Positions 44,434-53,805 of a stretch of DNA of 64,000 nt are shown one piece after another; position 1 is the stretch's first letter; each line of letters opens with the position of its first letter. The DNA comes from Candidatus Nitronereus thalassa (GTDB taxonomy: Bacteria; Nitrospirota; Nitrospiria; Nitrospirales; UBA8639). Made by a program: the position numbers and the translations under genes. The notes under the pieces are model-generated. The model saw nothing but the letters and a program-made list of their open reading frames with translations, searched no databases and was not told where the DNA came from. The stretch is taken from the NCBI RefSeq assembly GCF_032191465.1, contig NZ_JAQOUE010000001.1, positions 868,001 through 932,000 of the forward strand, read 5' to 3'.

Positions 44434-44480
44434 ACATCACCTCATATTGTGCACGTAAACCTTAGAAGCTACTTCATGTA

Positions 44481-45629
44481 TTAGAGCCCTAACCATTTTG
44501 CAATAATTACTCGTTGAATATCTGATGTACCTGAAGCCAATGTACCACCAAGAGCATCTCTGAGGTCACGTTCAACCTCATACTCGGAGAGATATCCATA
44601 ACCACCATGGACTCTGATGGCATCGAGACCAGACTGAACAAAACATTCACTCAAGTATAATTTGGCAATCGCGGCTTCCATTACCGCGGACTTTTTCATC
44701 TTTTTTAGCCACGCGACTTTGTACAACATAAGTCGAGCCGTCTCCAATCGCACCTTCATATCGGCAATACGATTTCCCACAGATTGAAACTTTCCAATAG
44801 GCTGATTAAACTGTCGTCGTTTCTGTGCGTATTGGATGCACGTTTCCAGTTGCCGCTCCATGGTCCCAAGACAACTCGCTAAAATAAAGCTACGCTCCCA
44901 TTCCATCGAATGATTAAAAATTCCAACACCAGCTCCCTCTGGTCCTAATCGATTTTCTTCTGGCACAAAGCAATCCTGAAATGTTAATTCCCCCATGGGA
45001 TGAGTTCGAAGGCCCATTTTTTCCAATTCTCTGTTAATCACAAAACCAGGACTTCGGGTATCAACAATAAAAGCGGTTACTCCTCTTATTCCCTGTGAAG
45101 GATCAACAGTCGCAAAGACCACGGCAATATCCGCTATAGGGGCACTGCCAACAAAAGTTTTTGTTCCATTAAGAATATATCCTTCATTTCGCTTTTCCGC
45201 TTTGGTAGATAAACTATAGGCATCTGAACCTGAATTTGGTTCTGTCATGCCATGCGCCGCAATTAACTTTCCATTACATAAATCTGGTAAGTATTTTTCT
45301 TTTTGCTTCTCAGACCCAAAAGTGAGAATAGGAAGTTGCACACTCCACATTTGAGCATTCAAGGCAAAAATAAGTCCATTATCATGACAACCATATCCCA
45401 GGGCTTCCATTATGGCCGTAATGGCTACAATATCAACATTTTGTCCACCATATTCTGTTGGTATGGGTAAACCTAAAATGCCAAATTGAGCACATTTCTC
45501 CCAATTTTCACGAGAAAATTCTCCATTTTTTTCTCGCTCTCTTAATCCAACATTTAACTCTTTTTGTGCAAATCTAATTACCTCATCTCGTTTTAAGGGC
45601 GAAAGGTCTTCGTTCAAAGAGAAATCCAT
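44481..45629 (-). CDS. Acyl-CoA-dehydrogenase-fold enzyme, likely L-prolyl-carrier dehydrogenase (PltE-like)
   Basis: 382 aa, flavin-dependent fold with MTEPNSGSDA (FAD/acyl site), GTSDIQRVIIAKWL at the C-terminus and MERQLETCIQYAQKRRQF. The blocks SAPIADIAVVFAT, MEWERSFILA and MERQLE strongly resemble PltE, the enzyme that oxidises prolyl-carrier protein by four electrons to pyrrolyl-2-carboxyl-carrier protein. Fatty-acid oxidation is unlikely, since no thiolase, hydratase or CoA ligase lies near. It is 47 bases upstream of the prolyl-ligase gene, so the two are translated together. Confidence 0.88.
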   Translation of the reverse strand: MDFSLNEDLSPLKRDEVIRFAQKELNVGLREREKNGEFSRENWEKCAQFGILGLPIPTEYGGQNVDIVAITAIMEALGYGCHDNGLIFALNAQMWSVQLPILTFGSEKQKEKYLPDLCNGKLIAAHGMTEPNSGSDAYSLSTKAEKRNEGYILNGTKTFVGSAPIADIAVVFATVDPSQGIRGVTAFIVDTRSPGFVINRELEKMGLRTHPMGELTFQDCFVPEENRLGPEGAGVGIFNHSMEWERSFILASCLGTMERQLETCIQYAQKRRQFNQPIGKFQSVGNRIADMKVRLETARLMLYKVAWLKKMKKSAVMEAAIAKLYLSECFVQSGLDAIRVHGGYGYLSEYEVERDLRDALGGTLASGTSDIQRVIIAKWLGL

Positions 45630-45777
45630 ATTTTCACACCTATTTATTAGTAGCTAAAGTTTTCGAATGGCTATATTTAAAGTTAAAGAAAAAAATGAAA
45701 TCGTTTTCCTTGGAAAAATATACCAAGTAAATGGGAGAGCATTTTTCAATTAATTAGAGAAAACTTTAAATGGGAGG

Positions 45778-46809
45778 TTAAGGCGTTGGACTATATCGAA
45801 GCAAAAAGTAGAGCCAATTATACATTCGCCTGACTCCTTCCCTAATAAATCTTTTTCTGACAATTTTCCAAAAAAAAGTCGATGGAGGAGACCAAACCTC
45901 TACTTTTTCCTCAAGTTTCAAATCCGCTAAGCGCCCTTCAAATTCTGGTGTAATCACATTCCCAATATGATCAACAAAACGACCAAAGGTAGAAAGTCGA
46001 GCATACCCCAGGGAATCGATTCTTTCGTCTAATCCACTTTCCGTGGCATTCGACTCTTCTGATGCTGGCCCCTCTCCTCCCATCAGACGACTGTCCCATT
46101 TGCAAGCATTCAAACCTTCAAGAATAACGGCCTTGGGAGTCACATATTGGAAATGAGTTGCAGTGGAATAGGCTTGAAGTCCCTTACGTTCTAGTAAAAT
46201 ATCCGTACAACCACTGGTGCAAGCAGTCGCATCTTTCATGGCCCATCCAACACTCTGAAAGAAATCTTTTTCCCACTCCTCTGGTATAAACTTCCCATAT
46301 TGAACTGCAATCTCAGGATACTGAGACAAATAGTCTTTTAAATACTGATTCCCGTAACGGAATTGCCACCTAATGGGTACGCCACTGACCATTCCAACAC
46401 GAGGGAACTCATCAATTACTTTCAAATGGGCTTCAAGCCACCCGGAATGAAACAAAACATCGTCTTGTGAATAGGCAATAATCTCACCGGGAGCAGCATT
46501 AAACATGACCTTCAACGCATTTAATATTCCAATATTATCTTGAGATAAAATCAGATATCGGATTCTCCCTTGGGTTTGCAATTCACGTAAATACGTAACA
46601 ACTTCTGAACAACTTCCATTATCAAATACCATTATGTCGTAGGGTTGAGGAGTATGTTTAAAAATACTCGCCAGGGACATTTTTAATACATTGAAACGAT
46701 TGGCAAAATAACCAATTTGGTCTGGAATATAGGTCAAAATGCATATTGTAACACGTGCTGGCTGGTAGTTAGACTTTTGGGTTCTAGTAGGGCTTAAGCC
46801 AATCCGCAT
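45778..46809 (-). CDS. Glycosyltransferase family 2-like (GT-A)
   Basis: 343 aa. VTICILTYIPDQIGYFANRF and the block DIMVFDNGSCSEV and AYSQDDVLFHSGWL follow GT2 order; the last contains the DxD-type metal site. A CTSGCTDILLERKG region and ESGLDERIDSLGYARL come later. It lies upstream of the pyrrole module in the same direction and may start that operon, with a 518-base gap on its 5' side. Donor unknown. Confidence 0.82.
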   Translation of the reverse strand: MRIGLSPTRTQKSNYQPARVTICILTYIPDQIGYFANRFNVLKMSLASIFKHTPQPYDIMVFDNGSCSEVVTYLRELQTQGRIRYLILSQDNIGILNALKVMFNAAPGEIIAYSQDDVLFHSGWLEAHLKVIDEFPRVGMVSGVPIRWQFRYGNQYLKDYLSQYPEIAVQYGKFIPEEWEKDFFQSVGWAMKDATACTSGCTDILLERKGLQAYSTATHFQYVTPKAVILEGLNACKWDSRLMGGEGPASEESNATESGLDERIDSLGYARLSTFGRFVDHIGNVITPEFEGRLADLKLEEKVEVWSPPSTFFWKIVRKRFIREGVRRMYNWLYFLLRYSPTP

Positions 46810-47327
46810 AGTCAGTTTTCTCCTTGCCTGTCACCCTCACGATCCATCCAGACAATTATATAGGGGGATTCCACAACCCTACGATTGGGATTAATTAAGC
46901 GGAAATGCCTGGCCATCGAAGTCATTACTTCACTTCCTTCCAATGAGGTGATCTACTAGTTGAAGGGACTGTTTATTCAACTTGGATGGTGTCCTATTTG
47001 CACTTGGACTGAACTTGCTTTAAATCCGTGCAATCATAGAAAATGGCAGTAAAGAGAGTTGTAATGGCCAACTACAGGATTAATTGAAGAATGGGACAAT
47101 CTTTTCTATCGTGGAAAATACTTACGCGCTGGTCGAAAGCTAGCAGCAACAGCACAATAAAATTCGCTCATCCAGCTTCCTGGCTTACAAACCACCGGCC
47201 TCAAAAAAGGACGTCGGTGGCACCTTGCAACCTGTGGGTATAAGCTACATTCACGATAGATTAGCCGCTAAGGGAATGGCAACAGATAACATTTTATATT
47301 CAATAGCACTAAAGGTTACACCAGTTT
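46810..47327. other. 518-base intergenic region between glycosyltransferase and wzt
   Basis: No supported reading frame. It contains an imperfect inverted repeat with arms CCACCG (47192-47197) and CGGTGG (47215-47220) but no U-run, so it is not a clear terminator. It probably holds the promoter for the minus-strand unit starting at 46809. Confidence 0.4.
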
Positions 47328-48602
47328 TCATAATGAGATATGGCACATCCAAGAATGAGGCATCACAAAAGTGCCATGTTTTCGCTTAAGTAACGTAAAG
47401 CTGGTCCCTAAAATGTTTCGAGATGCGACATTTACAGTTAAGGCGTTCTCAACATAATCAGCCTCTTCCCCATTCACCGAGGCCCACACATGAATATGAT
47501 ATTCTTCTTCGACTAAAAGAAATTTCGGTATTTCACAAACAAAACTTCCACAGGAGGGAGCTTTTTCAAAATCGCCACCGGAGATAAAAGACCCGACAGT
47601 AAAAATTTTATTTCCACCCCGATCCAGAAATAGAGCTGCAACTGAAACATTCTGCAGTTCATCGTCATTCTCAATGCAAGAATTATATTTCAGAATTAAC
47701 TTTATTCCCTCTCCTGACAATATTGTCCTAGTAGCATTTCCATTAAAATCCTCGATCCGCAATTCTGAAAAACGCAATCTTCCGCTACCCACTCGGTCCG
47801 TACGTACGTGAAGAGGTAAATCACTTTGCTCACCGACATTTACCAGATACCTTTTCACTACAGATTCCGTATCACCCATCATTTTTATTTGGCCATCTTG
47901 GAGCAAAATCGCTCGATTGCAAAGGTTTGATACTGCGGCCATCTGATGACTGACAAAAATTATTGTGCGTCCTTCTTTTGATACACTTTCCATCTTTCCA
48001 AGACACTTTCGCTGAAAACCTGAATCCCCCACTGCCAACACTTCATCAATCAATAGGATCTCTGGTTCTAAGTGTGCTGCAACAGCAAAGGCTAACCGAA
48101 CCCCCATTCCGCTTGAATACCGCTTTACCGGTGTATCAAGAAACCTTTCAACTTCCGCAAAGGCTACGATTTCGTCAAATTTTCGTGAAATTTCTTCCTT
48201 CTTCATCCCTAAAATGGCGCCATTAAGATAGATGTTTTCTCGCCCCGTCAGTTCAGGATGAAACCCGGTCCCTACCTCCAACAGGCTTGAGACTCGTCCA
48301 TGTAATTTGATTTTTCCTGTGGTCGGGGAAGTAATTCTCGTGAGGATTTTAAGTAACGTGCTTTTTCCGGCACCGTTGTGGCCAATGAGACCTACAACTT
48401 CCCCCTCTTTAACTTCAAAAGTAATATCCTTAAGGGCCCAATAGATGTCATTTTTATCGCAAGAAGAATGATGACCATTCATTCGGAATACTGACTTTAG
48501 AGATTTGGTCATTTGCTCCTTGAGAGAACTATGACGGTTTTTTGCTTCTCCAAGCTTGTATCGTTTGGATATGTGGTCTACTGTTATTGCGACAGAACTC
48601 AT
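47328..48602 (-). CDS. wzt: ABC transporter ATP-binding protein for polysaccharide export (Wzt)
   Basis: 424 aa. Walker A is GHNGAGKST, the LSGGQ-like signature YSSGM and Walker B EILLIDEVLAVGD. The ATPase spans about 1-250. Residues 250-424 form a C-terminal beta-rich extension like the Wzt-C domain that recognises the finished chain end in O9a/O8 type O-antigen export. It energises export of a lipid-linked polysaccharide with the permease at 48743. The gap between them is 140 bases, so they may form one unit. ABC export means the chain is made fully in the cytoplasm, in keeping with the many GTs and decorations here. Confidence 0.93.
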   Translation of the reverse strand: MSSVAITVDHISKRYKLGEAKNRHSSLKEQMTKSLKSVFRMNGHHSSCDKNDIYWALKDITFEVKEGEVVGLIGHNGAGKSTLLKILTRITSPTTGKIKLHGRVSSLLEVGTGFHPELTGRENIYLNGAILGMKKEEISRKFDEIVAFAEVERFLDTPVKRYSSGMGVRLAFAVAAHLEPEILLIDEVLAVGDSGFQRKCLGKMESVSKEGRTIIFVSHQMAAVSNLCNRAILLQDGQIKMMGDTESVVKRYLVNVGEQSDLPLHVRTDRVGSGRLRFSELRIEDFNGNATRTILSGEGIKLILKYNSCIENDDELQNVSVAALFLDRGGNKIFTVGSFISGGDFEKAPSCGSFVCEIPKFLLVEEEYHIHVWASVNGEEADYVENALTVNVASRNILGTSFTLLKRKHGTFVMPHSWMCHISL

Positions 48603-48742
48603 AATGGTTTTTACTTATCTTTAAATGGTTTCGAAAATTGAAGGCAGGCGAAAATTGGATTTCCCTCAGTTGGTCATTGACCCAATGGTGCTTCCTGCCC
48701 TCGTTTTGCTTTAAGAGCACATTCTACGGTTTCCTTTGGGGG

Positions 48743-49624
48743 TTAAATGACATCGGCGAAATATCGTTCCATCCGGTTAAAATAAAGAATTCCCAATGCC
48801 AGCAATGTCACCACCATTCCTCCACTAAGTCCCATTGCCACCAAATCTGGATTGACTTTTCCAAGAATTGCCCAACGGAATCCTTCAATCACTCCCACCA
48901 TTGGATTTAGGCTGTATAAAAACCGCCATCCTTCGGGAACAAGACTCAAAGGGTAAATGACTGGGGAGGCGTACATCCAAAATTGAATAAGAAAGCCTAT
49001 TGAGTGACCAACGTCTCGATACCTGACATGGAGAGCAGACAAAAAGAGGCCTACACCTAATGCCGTGAACAGGGCCAACAATAAAAACAATGGAAGCAGG
49101 ACGATCCCCCAAGTTGGCACAACATTGAACCAGGCCATCAATCCTGTTAAGACCAAAAAGGACAAGCAAAATTCAATCAAAGGGGCAACTGCAGAAGCAA
49201 TTGGAATGATTAAACGCGGGAAATACACTTTGGTTATTAGAACAGAATTACCCAGCACGCCCAAACTGGTACGAGTAACTGCCTGGGAAAAGTATGTCCA
49301 TGGAAGAAGCGCCGTGTATGCAAATATAGGATAAGGAATCCCATCTGAAGGGATATTCGCAAAATTTCCAAAGATAACAGTAAAGATAATCATGGTCATC
49401 ACGGGTTGAATTATCGCCCAAGAAGCACCAATCACGGTCTGTTTGTACTTGACCTTGATATCACGCCAAATCAAAAAGTATAGCAATTCTCGATGCTTCC
49501 AGATCTCCAAGAGGTCCACATGAAAAAGCCCTTTCGTCGGCTCAATAACCAAAGAAGGTTTTTCATTTGAACTTGCATTGGAAAGAAGTACGATTTCCCT
49601 ACTGGATATTGCTTCTGTTCCCAT
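48743..49624 (-). CDS. wzm: ABC transporter permease for polysaccharide export (Wzm)
   Basis: 293 aa. A soluble N-terminus with LLEIWKHRELLYFLIWRD and VKYKQTVIGASWAII is the ABC-2 polysaccharide-export signature, followed by about six membrane helices. It forms the inner-membrane pore for the lipid-linked polymer with Wzt. It has no substrate signature of its own. Its gene precedes wzt in transcription order, as is usual. Confidence 0.93.
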   Translation of the reverse strand: MGTEAISSREIVLLSNASSNEKPSLVIEPTKGLFHVDLLEIWKHRELLYFLIWRDIKVKYKQTVIGASWAIIQPVMTMIIFTVIFGNFANIPSDGIPYPIFAYTALLPWTYFSQAVTRTSLGVLGNSVLITKVYFPRLIIPIASAVAPLIEFCLSFLVLTGLMAWFNVVPTWGIVLLPLFLLLALFTALGVGLFLSALHVRYRDVGHSIGFLIQFWMYASPVIYPLSLVPEGWRFLYSLNPMVGVIEGFRWAILGKVNPDLVAMGLSGGMVVTLLALGILYFNRMERYFADVI

Positions 49625-49696
49625 AAGCTAGATAGACTTTCTTATATAAAGACCAAATATTCTTTGCATCAAAACGGGCATACCACGAACAATATC

Positions 49697-50710
49697 TTAG
49701 GCCACAGATTTCATTTCTTTTTTCTCAGATGAAGCTGCTTGTAATTTCGCTTTCACCTGGGCCTCTATCCAGGGGTACGTTCGCGCAATCCCCTCTTCCA
49801 GGGAGATTACAGGCTCCCATCCCAGCACATCCCGCAACCGAGTATTGTCGGAATTTCGCCCTCGAACTCCTTGTGGACCAGGCACATGTTTTTTCTCAAT
49901 TTTATGATCAGCCACTTTCGCAACCATATCCGCTAATTGATTGATTGTAACCATTCGATCTTGTCCCAAATTGAGTGGTTCATGAAATTCCGATCGCATG
50001 AGTTTATAAATACCCGTCACGCAATCATCGATATAGCAAAAGGATCGAGTTTGTTCTCCATCTCCCCAAATCTCGACTTCAGGGTTCCCTGTTAATTTGG
50101 CCATGGCCACTTTCCGACACAATGCCGCGGGAACCTTTTCTCGTCCCCCTTCCCATGTGCCTAAAGGACCAAAAATATTATGGAATCGAACGGTTCGTGT
50201 TTCGATCCCATAATCTTGTCTATAATATTCACACAATTTTTCTGCGATTAGCTTTTCCCATCCATAGGCATCTTGAGGTTGCGCAGGATAGGCATCCTCT
50301 TCTTTCAGGGGTACCACATTGGCTTCCATTTGTTTGAATTCGGGATATACACAGGCAGAGGAGGTATACAAATACCTCTTCACACCATTGATACATGCAG
50401 CTTCGAGTGTATGAATATTAATAAGTGAGTTATTACGTAAAATTTGGGCGTGATTGGCAGAAATAAATCCCATTCCTCCCATATCTGCTGCCAAAGCGTA
50501 GACCTCTTCAACATCACGAGTGGCTTGAAGACAATTGTCCCAACGACGCAAGTCAAGCAGCTCGAACTCATCCGCATCCGTGGTGCTGAATTCTGGATAT
50601 TTAATATCAACGCCTCGAACCCAATACCCGCGTTTCTTTAAATATGTTACCAAACCGTTTCCAATGAACCCACCTGCGCCTGTCACCAACACTCGTGTTT
50701 GCCGAGACAT
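49697..50710 (-). CDS. GDP-mannose 3,5-epimerase-like extended SDR
   Basis: 337 aa. VTGAGGFIGNGLVTYL is the NAD motif. The blocks LAADMGGMGFISANHAQI, YTSSACVYPEF, AYGWEKLIAE (Tyr-x3-Lys) and RFHNIFGPLGTWEGGREKVPAALCRK are those of GDP-mannose 3,5-epimerase (plant GME), with the cysteine in SSACVYPE acting in proton exchange. The enzyme turns GDP-mannose into GDP-L-galactose or GDP-L-gulose. Good ribosome-binding site AAGGAGGA precedes the ATG. Supplies an unusual L-sugar. The family call is good; the product is inferred. Confidence 0.88.
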   Translation of the reverse strand: MSRQTRVLVTGAGGFIGNGLVTYLKKRGYWVRGVDIKYPEFSTTDADEFELLDLRRWDNCLQATRDVEEVYALAADMGGMGFISANHAQILRNNSLINIHTLEAACINGVKRYLYTSSACVYPEFKQMEANVVPLKEEDAYPAQPQDAYGWEKLIAEKLCEYYRQDYGIETRTVRFHNIFGPLGTWEGGREKVPAALCRKVAMAKLTGNPEVEIWGDGEQTRSFCYIDDCVTGIYKLMRSEFHEPLNLGQDRMVTINQLADMVAKVADHKIEKKHVPGPQGVRGRNSDNTRLRDVLGWEPVISLEEGIARTYPWIEAQVKAKLQAASSEKKEMKSVA

Positions 50711-51453
50711 CTCTCTATCCTCCTTATTTTAGCGGACAACAAAATGCTCCTCGCGCCATTGCTGCCAATTACATGTAAATTAATTAGAAATTCTTGGAAT
50801 TACCTACCAACAATCTAACTAATCAAATTCCTACTTCGTGTTCTTACAAGTTGCTTTATATTCTGCTTTCTATTTTGGTATTTGCATCAGTTAAATCTTG
50901 CAAACTCAGTTCCATCCCCATAGGGGGAAAGGCCAAATCCTATTCGCGTAATTTTTTCGGGCTGCCGCCATTCTGGTGCATAACCAGTTCATTTTTTTGA
51001 TTTGGATTAGTCTTAGAATTTCAAGACATATGATGCTTTTAAACAGAAATTTAGGTTACGGGAGAAGTATGGAAGCCTCAATACGTCAACTACAGTAGTG
51101 ATTACGGAATTACTTTGGTTTTCCAAGAAGGAAATTAACCTAGTTGCCATCAACGAGGAGATTTCGTGGATACTACTAGGAGTGCAAAATGACCCATCAA
51201 TGAATATAAGGTCATTTTTTTAATGTGCGAGAAATTAGGCACCACGTGTTTTACGCTGGCCCCAACAGAAATTTGCTATTTTTTAGGAATTTACGAAGAA
51301 CAGGAAAGAAGAAGAATTTTTAGGGTTAAAAGGCCGATTCATTAAAAGAAATATTTTTTCACCTATTAATTAAATAAGATCCTCAAAAGGTGATCTATTC
51401 TGACAGAGGCCCGGCACCAGTAGATCCAATAGGTTCCAATTAACGTACAGGCA
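50711..51453. other. 743-base intergenic region, largest gap in the window
   Basis: AT-rich with no supported reading frame on either strand. It holds a palindrome (51186-51218) listed separately. Around 50900-50990 a more GC-rich tract on the minus strand (GCGGCAGCCCG, then ACGCGAATAGG, then CCCCCTATGGGGATGG) could be a structured leader or protein-binding site for the epimerase gene at 50710. No known riboswitch fits. Confidence 0.4.
51186..51218. terminator. Possible bidirectional terminator (9-bp stem)
   Basis: Arms AAAATGACC (51186-51194) and GGTCATTTT (51210-51218) pair perfectly over a 15-base loop, with further T's on the plus side. It could end transcription from the VanZ-LamG unit on the minus strand. 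The stem is AT-rich and weak. Confidence 0.4.
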
Positions 51454-53028
51454 TCATAAGAAGGAGCAAGGGCCAGATAATGTTTTTCGAAAGTATATGC
51501 TGATCAAAACAGAAGCCAGTATCACCAGCCCCCCAAACAACAAAGTCGAGTAGCCTTGTTCTCTCATATAAACGGTTTCAAGAGGAACCATCCAACTAAA
51601 CCCTAATACGGTCATCCCCACACCAACAGAAAAAAAAGCAGGTTTAAAATTTTTACTGCAATTCGAAAATCCCAGGCACGAGAAAAAACATAGAGGAAAC
51701 AGAAGAAAAAAACTGTAGGCATATGGACCACAGAATTCCTCCATATATTGGAACACATACTTTCTCTTGGCCATCCGAATCATTTTATGTTCTTGTCCAT
51801 TGAGGTACAGGGTTTCATAGCCTGGGCGATAGGTTGCCACTACATGCATCATGTTTAAATTAAGAGGCGCATCGGTCGTATACAATTCAGGCTTCGTGCC
51901 CGTTTCCCCTGTCAAGGGTGTCCGCAGTCGAAACACCACGTTTTGCCTTTCCTGCCCAAGAATAAAATTCACCGAATCCGACTCTTTTGAATATGAAATT
52001 ATTCTCGCCGGACCTTTCTGATCGATATCCGATGGCTGGAACCAAGCTTCAATAGTGACCTCACTGTTCGCATATCCTTTGTCAGCAAAAAATTTGCGAA
52101 ATGGCTCCTGACTTTTCACCATGGTATTTTCCAACAGTTCGATGCCGTTAGGTTTCAACCACTTAATTTTTGTGGGGTTTTGTATCCGTAAGTTCAGGGG
52201 AAGACCAATCTCTCCACGATCATGAACCATTGCACCGGAACCTTCGGTAAAATTATAAAAGGCCAAGAGCCCATCCTGGACTCTTAAATTGGCCTTGTCT
52301 ATATACGGCCCAGCCTGAAAGTTCAACTGAACCTCTGACGCACCAAGACTCTTCCCATACACAGCAATTTGATAAATCTTCCCCAACCAAGGCCGATCTT
52401 GGGTTGCTTCATTGCCTAATTGAACTAAAAAGGATTGGTCCCAATTTTTGAAATTGGATTTTAAAGGAACGGTGTACATGAGGCCTATAAGCATGACATA
52501 CACTACCACTCCTATTATCATGATTCGATTGGTACACCCCATGACCCATGAACTTTTAATAAATTGACTCACGGGCACAAAATAATAATGCCCAATAATG
52601 CCACCAATCGCGCCGCTGAGTATATTCATACTCAAATCCACCAGGGAGGGGTACCTGGGTAAGAATAATTGCATGATTTCTACCGAAAGACTTAAAAGTC
52701 CACTGGCCAATCCGACTAGTAGAATTTTCTTGGACAGAGAGTAAGAGGAAAACTTCTGAAGAGAGACTAAAAATATTCCAAACGGTATAAATAAAACGAG
52801 ATTACTTATGACATTTTCTAAAGACCAAGCCGCTGTGCAACAAATCGGGAAAAATTTGCCAAACTTTTTAGCAATAAGATCGAGAAATGGCCCTTCATCC
52901 TGAAAAGAAAACGTAAATGGCATCATCGTTAAAATACATATATAGACCGAAGATAAATTCAATAGGATAAGCACCCCCTGATTTTGTAAAGTCTTTGGGG
53001 TTTTCACCTTTTTTTCACTCATGGGCAT
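51454..53028 (-). CDS. VanZ-like and LamG-like membrane protein
   Basis: 524 aa. Residues about 15-185 hold five membrane helices with NLVLFIPFG and SLSVEIMQLFLPRYPSLVDLSMN, the VanZ-family block. Then a periplasmic region of about 220 residues has FYNFTEGSGAMVHDRG, VTIEAWFQP and MHVVATYRPGYETLYLNGQ, the wording of a LamG/concanavalin-like jelly roll that binds sugars. Four more helices finish the protein. This links a sugar-binding domain to a VanZ-like membrane core, so it may sense or bind the exported polymer. Two possible starts (53028, 53022). The function is unknown. Confidence 0.78.
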   Translation of the reverse strand: MPMSEKKVKTPKTLQNQGVLILLNLSSVYICILTMMPFTFSFQDEGPFLDLIAKKFGKFFPICCTAAWSLENVISNLVLFIPFGIFLVSLQKFSSYSLSKKILLVGLASGLLSLSVEIMQLFLPRYPSLVDLSMNILSGAIGGIIGHYYFVPVSQFIKSSWVMGCTNRIMIIGVVVYVMLIGLMYTVPLKSNFKNWDQSFLVQLGNEATQDRPWLGKIYQIAVYGKSLGASEVQLNFQAGPYIDKANLRVQDGLLAFYNFTEGSGAMVHDRGEIGLPLNLRIQNPTKIKWLKPNGIELLENTMVKSQEPFRKFFADKGYANSEVTIEAWFQPSDIDQKGPARIISYSKESDSVNFILGQERQNVVFRLRTPLTGETGTKPELYTTDAPLNLNMMHVVATYRPGYETLYLNGQEHKMIRMAKRKYVFQYMEEFCGPYAYSFFLLFPLCFFSCLGFSNCSKNFKPAFFSVGVGMTVLGFSWMVPLETVYMREQGYSTLLFGGLVILASVLISIYFRKTLSGPCSFL

Positions 53029-53033
53029 GGTAC

Positions 53034-53750
53034 TTAATTAACAGGTTTTGTAATGAGAGCCAAATAATGCGTGTTCAGAATTTTCAGCTTTTCTAAAAGG
53101 TGACATCCCAAGAGTGAATAGGAAGCGAGGCGTCGTGTAATGGGAGGTGCCAACGTCACTCGATGAAGGGAAAATTGGCAATCTGGAAACAATTTGTACA
53201 TTTCATGCTTTTTCACCCCACGGACATCAGAATTCCAGGGATTATTGACATGAAAGTCATACCAGATAATACAGCCATGTTTTTTCATCACTCGGACCAT
53301 CTCCCGAGCAATCCGGATTTTCATTTCCGGGTCCAATACAGAAGAAAATACTGTGGATTGAAGGACTACATCGAATTGCTCATCACGAAATGGCAGATCG
53401 ATCGCACTTCCATTTTCAATATGAACACCTTCGGGACATAACTGCTTGGCCTCCTCTACCCGACCAGGAAGAAGTTCAATACCCGTCACATTCTTAGGTT
53501 GAGCGCCCCACTTAATGAACTCGCGTAGCCAAAACCCCTTACCACATCCTATTTCAAGTATGGACTGCTCATCCAAGGATTGAACTCCATGTTGGTGAAG
53601 AAGGCGCAACATTATCTTCTCCTGCTCTTGAATCATGACCCTGTATGCAGGATTAAACCAGGAATATCGATCTGTATCTTGCCGCCTGGCATACACATCG
53701 CGAATTCTGGCTTCTTCGAAGCGAAGAGAAGTTATCGTCTTATTTTCCAT
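53034..53750 (-). CDS. Class I SAM-dependent methyltransferase
   Basis: 238 aa. SAM-binding motif I is ILEIGCGKGFWL, then GIELLPGRVEEA and IDLPFRDEQFDVVLQSTVFS (Methyltransf_11 pattern). The C-terminal region WYDFHVNNPWNSDVRGVKKHEM is typical of methyltransferases that act on polysaccharides or lipids. It may O-methylate a sugar, possibly as a chain-end cap, which in Wzt-type export often sets length; this last point is inference. It is 5 bases upstream of the VanZ-LamG gene. Confidence 0.85.
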   Translation of the reverse strand: MENKTITSLRFEEARIRDVYARRQDTDRYSWFNPAYRVMIQEQEKIMLRLLHQHGVQSLDEQSILEIGCGKGFWLREFIKWGAQPKNVTGIELLPGRVEEAKQLCPEGVHIENGSAIDLPFRDEQFDVVLQSTVFSSVLDPEMKIRIAREMVRVMKKHGCIIWYDFHVNNPWNSDVRGVKKHEMYKLFPDCQFSLHRVTLAPPITRRLASYSLLGCHLLEKLKILNTHYLALITKPVN

Positions 53751-53805
53751 ATATTTTATCCCAAGAAAGGGATGACAAGTGGGATGAGCCTATTTTGAAG
53801 ATCTA

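Noticed and set aside
44481-45629. Fatty-acid beta-oxidation role for the acyl-CoA-dehydrogenase-fold protein
   Set aside because: No other beta-oxidation genes are near, while the carrier protein and proline-type ligase fit the PltE role.
47192-47220. Inverted repeat as terminator
   Set aside because: Only six pairs close the loop, with mismatches inside and no U-run on either strand.
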